This document shows positions 57,051 through 64,000 of a DNA stretch of 64,000 nt, piece after piece; position 1 is the stretch's first letter, and every line of letters starts with the position of its first letter. Made by a program: the position numbers and the translations under genes. The notes beneath the pieces were generated by a model. The model was not told the origin of the DNA, made no database searches, and was given only the letters and a program-made list of their open reading frames with translations. Source of the DNA: Protula sp. h YS-2021 (Eukaryota; Annelida; Polychaeta; Sabellida; Serpulidae); NCBI GenBank assembly GCA_949752745.1, contig OX457025.1, positions 54,159,869-54,223,868 on the forward strand. Direction: 5' to 3'.

Positions 57051-59066
57051 AAAAAAAACACCGGATCAAAAATGTAGGACGAGATACATTTTAAATTTTT
57101 TTCTCAAAAATTCCCCAAAAATTCAAAAATCACCCGATCCACTATAAAAGCACAAGCCGTATGCGCGACCCCATAGGGATGCCTCACACCAAAAATAAAT
57201 GAAATCGGATAAGAACTGTAGGAGGAAATGCATTTTGAAGTTTTTCTTCAAAAATTCCATAAAAATACAGAAATTGTCGGATCGACTAAAAAGCGCAAGC
57301 CGTATGCTCAACCCCTTAGGGATGCCTCAAACCCAAAAACAAAAGAGAGAGAGAGAGAGAAAGATCAAAACTGTAGGGGGAAATGCATTTTGAAGTTTTT
57401 TTTCTTCAAAAGCTCCCTAAAAATACAAAAATTGTCCAATCGACTAAAAAGCACAAGCCGTATGCACGACCCTTTAGGGTGCCTCATACCAAAAAAAAAA
57501 AAAAAAAAAAAAGGACATCGGATCAAAAATGTAGGACTGGATACATTTTAAAATTTTTTCTTCAAAAATTCCCCAAAAATTCAAAAATCACCCGATCGAC
57601 TAGAAAATCACAAGTCTCATGCAGAACCCCATAGGGATTCCTCACTCCAAAAATAAATGACATCGATTCAAATTTGTAGGAGTAGATGCATTTTGAATAT
57701 ATTTTGAAATTTTTGCTTAAAAAATTCCCCAAAAATACAAAAATTGTCCGATCGACTAAACAAGCACAAGCCATATGCACGACCCTTTAGGAGTGCCTCA
57801 TACCAAAAAAAAAAAGAAGAAAAAAAAAAACAGACATCGGATCAAAAATGTAGGACGAGATACATTTTAAATTTTTTTTTTTTCAAAAATTCCCCAAAAA
57901 TTCAAAAATCACCCGATCCACTATAAAAGCGCAAGCCGTATGCGCGACCCCATAGAATGCCTCACACCAAAAATAAATGAAATCGGATAAGAACTGTAGG
58001 AGGAAATGCATTTTGAAGTTTTTCTTCAAAAATTCCATAAAAATACAGAAATTGTCGGATCGACTAAAAAGCGCAAGCCGTATGCTCAACCCCTTAGGGA
58101 TGCCTCAAACCCAAAAACAAAAGAGAGAGAGAGAAAGATCAAAACTGTAGGGGGAAATGCATTTTGAAGTTTTTTTTCTTCAAAAGCTCCCTAAAAATAC
58201 AAAAATTGTCCAATCGACTAAAAAGCACAAGCCGTATGCACGACCCTTTAAGGTGCCTCATACCAAAAAAAAAAAAAAAAGGACATCGGATCAAAAATGT
58301 AGGACTGGATACATTTTAAAATTTTTTCTTCAAAAATTCCCCAAAAATTCAAAAATCACCCGATCGACTAGAAAATCACAAGTCTCATGCAGGACCCCAT
58401 AGGGATTCCTCACACCAAAAATAAATGACATCGATTCAAATTTGTAGGAGTAGATGCATTTTGAATATATTTTGAAATTTTTGCTTAAAAAATTCCCCAA
58501 AAATACAAAAATTGTCCGATCGACTAAACAAGCACAAGCCATATGCACGACTCTTTAGGGGTGCCTCATACCAAAAATAAATGACATCCGGTCAAAAATG
58601 TAGGAGGAGACACATTTTAAAATTTTTTCTTTAAAAATTCCCCAAAAATTCAAAAATCACCCGATCAACTAAAAAAGTACAAGCCCTATGTAGAACCCCT
58701 TAGCGATGCCTCACACCAAAAATAAATGATATCGATCCAAAATTGTAGGAGTAGATGCATTTTGAATTATATTCGAAATTTTTGCCTAAAAAATTCTCCA
58801 AAAATACAAAAATTGCCCGATCGACTAAAAAAGCACAAGCCGTATGCATGACCCTTTAGGGGTGCCTCATACCAAAAATAAATGACATCGGGTCAAAAAT
58901 GTAGGAGGAGATACATTTTAAAAATTTTTCTTTAAAAATTCCCCAAAAATTGAAAAATCATCCGATCGACTAGAAAAGCACAAGCCGTATGCATGATCCC
59001 TTAGGGATGCCTCACACTAAAAATAAATGACATCGGATCAAAATTGTAGGAGGAGATGCATTTTGA
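56313..59066. repeat. ~150-bp satellite, about 18 monomers
   Basis: Monomers contain AAAATTCCCCAAAAATTCAA, a GATCGACTA box, GCACAAGCCGTATGC, GACCCCTTAGGGATGCCTCA, AAAATAAATGACATC and TGTAGGAGGAGATGCATTTT. Anchors at GCACAAGCCGTATGC fall at 56389, 56519, 56689, 56833, 56980, 57149, 57292, 57449, 57607, 57763, 57928, 58072, 58226, 58377, 58532, 58677, 58827 and 58978. Monomers carry poly(A) or poly(C) stretches of variable length. The small frames are repeat by-products. Confidence 0.92.
57123..58680. repeat. Higher-order repeat of the 150-bp satellite (5 monomers, ~775 bp)
   Basis: Five successive monomers (anchors 57149 to 57763) are repeated almost exactly as the next five (57928 to 58532), at offsets of 769-780 bp. 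Diagnostic monomer features recur in the same order, for example the variant TCACAAGTCTCATGCAG at 57607 and 58377, and identical 72-codon frames at 57562-57780 and 58330-58548. This is a recent block duplication inside an older satellite. Confidence 0.9.
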
Positions 59067-59084
59067 ACCAAAGTTTACTAAATA

Positions 59085-59098
59085 AACAACGAACTAAG

Positions 59099-59142
<44 letters not shown>

Positions 59143-59205
59143 GGACACCGCCCGCAAACCGATAGGAATACCCCAGCTTACGTGTAACGTTAGCTGGGCT
59201 AATAA
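59085..59205 (+). repeat. AACT microsatellite followed by a hairpin (SINE-like end)
   Basis: An AACT tetranucleotide tract (about 59097-59141) is followed by GGACACCGCCCGCAAACCGA, then a hairpin with 7-bp arms CCCAGCT (59172-59178) and AGCTGGG (59192-59198), then GCTAATAAAA and an A-run. A microsatellite plus GC-rich segment plus terminal hairpin resembles the end of a short non-autonomous element, but I cannot name the family. Confidence 0.5.
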
Positions 59206-59299
59206 AAAAAAAAGCAATAAAAGTGCTGTTGTACCGAATTTTCGGTCAAATTTAATCATATTCTGCGTTTATAATATGAAAACAAGCAACTGTAGTAAA

Positions 59300-62200
59300 A
59301 AATGAAGCTCACTTCACCCCTTCGAGGTGGTGGTACCTACCATCACTTTGGCAGACAGCAAACTAGTAAAACTTAAAAAAAACACTGACATCTTCACTCC
59401 AAATTCCACATCGCGCAGGCACACCGAATGTTGCACACTATGCACATTGTACATCGGCATGTCTACTCTGCACTGTACTATAAGCTCACTTCAAGAAAAG
59501 CCCAGTCTTGTGTCCAGGTACACCATGTCTGATCAACCCCCAATCCCCTGCTTATTGACATAAGTATTAAAAACTTTTTGGTCCGTATTCATAGCCCCTA
59601 GTTGATCAATACATAACTACCGATTATTTTAATATGGTTGCCCTAGTCCTTTCTGTAGACACCAGTTTTTGCCAAGCAACTCCTTTTCTGATAAAGTTGG
59701 TACCTGTCATCACATTGGCAGACAGCAAGCTAGTAAAGCTTAAAATAATACTGAGATCTTAACTCCAAATTCCACCTCGCGCATGCGCACCGAATATTGC
59801 ACATTATGCACATTGTACATCGGCATGTGTACTTTGCACTGTCATATAAGCTCACTTCCAGAAAAGCCCGGTCTTGTGTCCAGCTACCCCCCATCTGATC
59901 AACCCTCAATCCCCTCTTTATTTGCATATATATTAAAATCTCACAATATTTTTGCTCCGTATTCATAGCCGCTTGTTGATAAATAAATAACTACCGATTA
60001 TTTTAATATAGTTGCCCTAGTCCTTTCTGTAGACACTAGTTTTTGCCAAGCAACTCCTTTTCTGATAAAGTGGGTACCTGACATCGCTTTGGCAGACAGC
60101 AACCTTGTAAAGCTTCAAATAATACTGACATTTTAACTCAAAATTCCACCTTGCACATGCGCACCGAATATTGTACACTATGCACATTGTACATCAGTAT
60201 GTCTACCTTGCACTGTGATATAAGCTTACTTCCGGAAAACCCCGGTCTTGTGTCCAGGTACCTCCCACCTGATCAACCCTCAATCCCCTCTATATTTGAA
60301 TATATATTTAACACCCACAACATTTTTGGTCCGTATTCATAGCTCCTTCTTGATCACTAAATAACTACCGATTACTGCCATATGGTTGCCTCAGTCCTTT
60401 GTGTATGTATCAGTTTTTTCAAAGCAACTCCATTCCTGACAAAATAGGTACCTATCATCACTTTGCCAGACAGCAAACTAGTAAAAGTTAAAAAAGCACT
60501 AACTTTTTTCACTACAAATTACATCTCGGGCATGCGCACGGAATATTGCACATTATGCACATTGTACATCTTCATGTCTACTGCACACTAAGATATAAGC
60601 TCCCTGCCAGAAAAGCCCCGTCTTGTGTCCCGGTAACCCATATCTGATCAACCCCCAATCTAATCTTTATTTGTAAGTATATTAAAAATTCAAACATTTT
60701 TGGTCCATATTCATAGCCCCTTGTTCAACAATAAATAACCTTTCTGCAGACACCAGTTTTTGCCAAGCATCTCCTTTTCTGATAAAGTTGGTACCTACCA
60801 TCACTTTGGCAGACAGCAAGCTAGTGAAGATCAAAATAACACTGACATTTTCACTCAAAATTCCACCTTTCGCATGCGCACCGAATATTGCACATGATAC
60901 ACATTGTACATCGGCCTATCTACTTTGCACTGTGATATAACCTCACTTCCGGAAAAGTCCAGTCTTGTGTCCAGGTAACCCCAGCTGATCAACCCCCAAT
61001 CTAATCTTTATTTGCATATATATTTCAAACTTACAACATTTTTGGTTCGTATTCATAACCCTTTGTTGATAAATGAATGACTACCGATTAGTGTAATATG
61101 GTTGCTCTAGTCCTTTGTGTACGTACTAGATTTTTGGGAGTATCTCCTTTCCTAACAAATTTGGTACCCACCATCACGTTGGCAGACAGCAAGTTGGTAA
61201 AGCATAGAATTACACTGATATTTTGACTCAAAATTCCATCTTGCGCATGTGCACCGAATATTGCACATTATGCAAATTGTATATCAGCATGTCTTCTTTG
61301 CACTGTGATATAAGCTCACTTCCAGAAAACCCCGGTCTTGTGTCCAGGTACCCCCATCTGATCAACCCTCAATCCCCTCTTTATTTGCATATATATCAAA
61401 AACTCACAACATTTTTGGTCCGTATTCACAGCTCCTTGTTGATAAATGAATAAATACCGATTACTGTTAGATGGTTGCCCTAGTCCTTTGTGTATGTACT
61501 AGTTTTTTTTCGAGTATCTCCTTTTCTGACAAATTTGGTACGTACCATCACGTTGGCAGACAGCAAGCTGGTAAAGCATAGAATTACACTGATATTTTGA
61601 CTCAAAATTCCATCTTGCGCACGCGCACCGAATATTGCATATTATGCACATTGTATATCGGCATGTCTACTGAACACTGTGATATAAGCTCACATCCAGG
61701 AAAGCCCAGTCTTGTGTCCAGGTACCTCATATCTGATCAACCACCAATCTCCTGCTTATTTATATACATATTAAAAACTCAAACATTTTTGGTCCGTATT
61801 CACAGCTCCTTGTTGATAAATGAATAAATACCGATTACTGTTAGATGGTTGCCCTAGTCCTTTGTGTATGTACTAGTTTTTTTCAAGTATCTCCTTTTCT
61901 GACAAATTTGGTACCCACCATCACGTTGGCAGACAGCAAGCTGGTAAAGCATAGAATTACACTGATATTTTGACTCAAAATTCCATCTTGCGCACGCGCA
62001 CCGAATATTGCATATTATGCACATTGTATATCGGCATGTCTACTGAACACTGTGATATAAGCTCACATCCAGGAAAGCCCAGTCTTGTGTCCAGGTACCT
62101 CACATCTGATCAACCACCAATCTCCTGCTTATTTATATACATATTAAAAACTCAAACATTTTTGGTCCGTATTCATAGCCCCTTGTTGATCAATAAATAA

Positions 62201-64000
62201 CTACCGATTATTTTAATATGGTTGCCCTAGTCCTTTCTGAAGACACCAGTTTTTGCCAAGCATCTCCTTTTCTGATAAAGTTGGTACCTACCATCACTTT
62301 GGCAGACAGCAAGCTAGTGAAGCTCAAAATAACACTGACATTTTCACTCAAAATTCCACCTTTCGCATGCGCACCGAATATTGCACATAATACACATTGT
62401 ACATCGGCTTATCTACTTTGCACTATGATATAACCTCACTTCCGGAAAAGTTCAGTCTTGTGTCCAGGTACCCCCAGCTGATCAACCCCCAATCTAATCT
62501 TTATTTGCATATATATTTCAAACTTACAACATTTTTGGTTCGTATTCATAACCCTTTGTTGATAAATGAATGACTACCGATTAGTGTAATATGGTTGCTC
62601 TAGTCCTTTGTGTACGTACTAGATTTTTGGGAGTATCTCCTTTCCTAACAAATTTGGTACCAACCATCACGTTGGCAGACAGTAAGTTGGTAAAGCATAG
62701 AATTACACTGATATTTTGACTCAAAATTCCATCTTGCGCATGCGCACCGAATATTGCACATTATGCAAATTGTATATCAGCATGTCTTCTTTGCACTGTG
62801 ATATAAGCTCACTTCCAGAAAACCCCGGTCTTGTGTCCAGGTACCCCCATCTGATCAACCCTCAGTCCCCTCTTTATTTGCATATATATCAAAAACTCAC
62901 AACATTTTTGGTCCGTATTCACAGCTCCTTGTTGATAAATGAATAAATACCGATTACTGTTAGATGGTTGCCCTAGTCCTTTGTGTATGTACTAGTTTTT
63001 TTCAAGTATCTCCTTTTCTGACAAATTTGGTACGTACCATCACGTTGGCAGACAGCAAGCTGGTAAAGCATAGAATTACACTGATATTTTGACTCAAAAT
63101 TCCATCTTGCGCATGCGCACCGAATATTGTATATTATGTACATTTATATCGGCATGTCTACTGAACACTGTGATATAAGCTCACATCCAGGAAAGCCCAG
63201 TCTTGTGTCCAGGTACCTCATATCTGATCAACCACCAATCTCCTGCTTATTTATATACATATTAAAAACTCAAACATTTTTGGTCCGTATTCATAGCCCC
63301 TTGTTGATCAATAAATAACTACCGATTATTTTAATATGGTTGCCCTAGTCCTTTCTGAAGACACCAGTTTTTGCCAAGCATCTCCTTTTCTGATAAAGTT
63401 GGTACCTACCATCACTTTGGCAGACAGCAAGCTAGTGAAGCTCAAAATAACATTGACATTTTCACTCAAAATTCCACCTTTCGCGTGTGCACCGAATATT
63501 GCACATGATACACATTGTACATCGGCTTATCTACTTTGCACTGTGATATATCCTCGCTTTCGGAAAAGTCCAGTCTTGTGTCCAGGCAACCCCAGCTGAT
63601 CAACCCCTAATCTAATTTTTATTTGCATATATATTTCAAACTTACAACATTTTTGGTTCGTATTCATAACCCTTTGTTGATAAATGAATGACTACCGATT
63701 AGTGTAATATGGTTGCTCTAGTCCTTTGTGTACGTACTAGTTCTTTGGGAGTATCTCCTTTCCTAACAAATTTGGTACCCACCATCACGTTGGCAGACAG
63801 CAAGTTGGTAAAGCATAGAATTACACTGATATTTTGACTCAAAATTCCATCTTGCGCATGTGCACCGAATATTGCACATTATGCAAATTGTATATCAGCA
63901 TGTCTTCTTTGCACTGTGATATAAGCTCACTTCCAGAAAACCCCGGTCTTGTGTCCAGGTACCCCCATCTGATCAACCCTCAGTCCCCTCTTTATTTGCA
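59300..64000. repeat. ~373-bp satellite, about 12.5 monomers, continues past the window
   Basis: Each monomer has GCACCGAATATTGCACATTA, TCTTGTGTCCAGGTAC, a TGATCAACC box, GGTCCGTATTCATAGC, ACTACCGATTA, GGTTGCCCTAGTCCTTT and TTGGCAGACAGCAAG. GCACCGAATATTG-type anchors lie near 59424, 59785, 60158, 60535, 60877, 61250, 61625, 61998, 62371, 62744, 63117, 63488 and 63862. One monomer (60721-61060) is about 35 bp short. The first monomer is partial and the last is cut by the window edge. Small frames recur with the monomer and are not genes. Confidence 0.93.
60862..64000. repeat. Higher-order repeat of the 373-bp satellite (3-4 monomers)
   Basis: Monomer types recur in order. Type E (CCTTTCGC..., GATACACATTG) is at 60862, 62366 and 63478. 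Type F (ATGCAAATTGTATATCAG) is at 61236, 62730 and 63852. Type G (CTACTGAACACTG) is at 61610, 61984 and 63103. The steps are 1,504 bp (four monomers, with type G doubled) and 1,112 bp (three monomers). Frames at 62218 and 63336 start with the same residues, 1,118 bp apart. Confidence 0.88.

Noticed and set aside
56855..57061. Poly-Phe membrane-like peptide
   Set aside because: It is a translation of an A-rich tract in the 150-bp satellite.
59327..63599. Conserved ~76-residue peptides repeated in the 373-bp satellite
   Set aside because: They follow the satellite period, differ by frameshifts between monomers and have no supporting start context.

Overview
The window is repeat-dominated animal DNA, most likely from an invertebrate such as a mollusc or another marine animal. 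Jockey-clade and L2/CR1-like LINEs, a Gmr1-type Ty3/gypsy element, a BEL/Pao element and several satellites together fit that setting, but I cannot name a species. I found no intact host gene, no convincing tRNA or rRNA gene and nothing prokaryotic. Almost every long reading frame is a broken piece of a retrotransposon or a by-product of a tandem repeat whose period is a multiple of three.

From 1 to about 51,770 the window is a tandem array of five copies of one composite unit with a basic length near 8 kb. Each unit holds, left to right: a spacer that does not look coding; the RT fingers/palm part of an L2/CR1-like LINE on the + strand; a Jockey-clade LINE (Jockey-A) on the - strand; and the rest of the same L2 LINE. 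Jockey-A sits between copies of the same 11-bp target site, ACTGTCAATGA, at the same L2 position in every unit; the right copy is mutated in unit 1 and deleted in unit 3. One nesting event was therefore copied several times by duplication, not by repeated insertion. The L2 halves meet Jockey-A at 1135/13852, 16134/21944, 24107/32861, 35869/43571 and 46708/50698. A roughly 718-bp sub-repeat in the spacer occurs once, once, twice and three times in the four internal spacers.

Three later elements each hit a single unit. A 7.1-kb Ty3/gypsy element (1483-8598, - strand) lies in unit 1 and has integrase upstream of RT, the inverted order of Gmr1-like elements, with a perfect tRNA-Pro primer-binding site. 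A second Jockey subfamily (Jockey-B, 27401-31168) lies in the endonuclease region of Jockey-A in unit 3. A 5'-truncated BEL/Pao element (39887-43374) lies in unit 4. Shared deletions group the units in contradictory ways, which suggests gene conversion or unequal exchange inside the array.

The array ends at 51.55-51.77 kb, where the 3' tail of the last L2 copy has grown into a long TAA microsatellite. The remainder is a run of unrelated tandem repeats: short GGTCACTATGTA repeats (51.8-52.1 kb), AT-rich self-complementary GATATC repeats (52.3-53.0 kb), a duplicated 290-310 bp segment with a tRNA-like B box (53.2-53.8 kb), a degenerate pair (53.8-54.1 kb), a 51-bp minisatellite (54.45-56.3 kb), a 150-bp satellite with a 775-bp higher-order period (56.3-59.1 kb), a short AACT tract with a hairpin, and a 373-bp satellite with a 1.12-kb higher-order period that runs off the right edge. 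The whole looks like heterochromatic or pericentromeric DNA, although position on a chromosome cannot be read from sequence alone.
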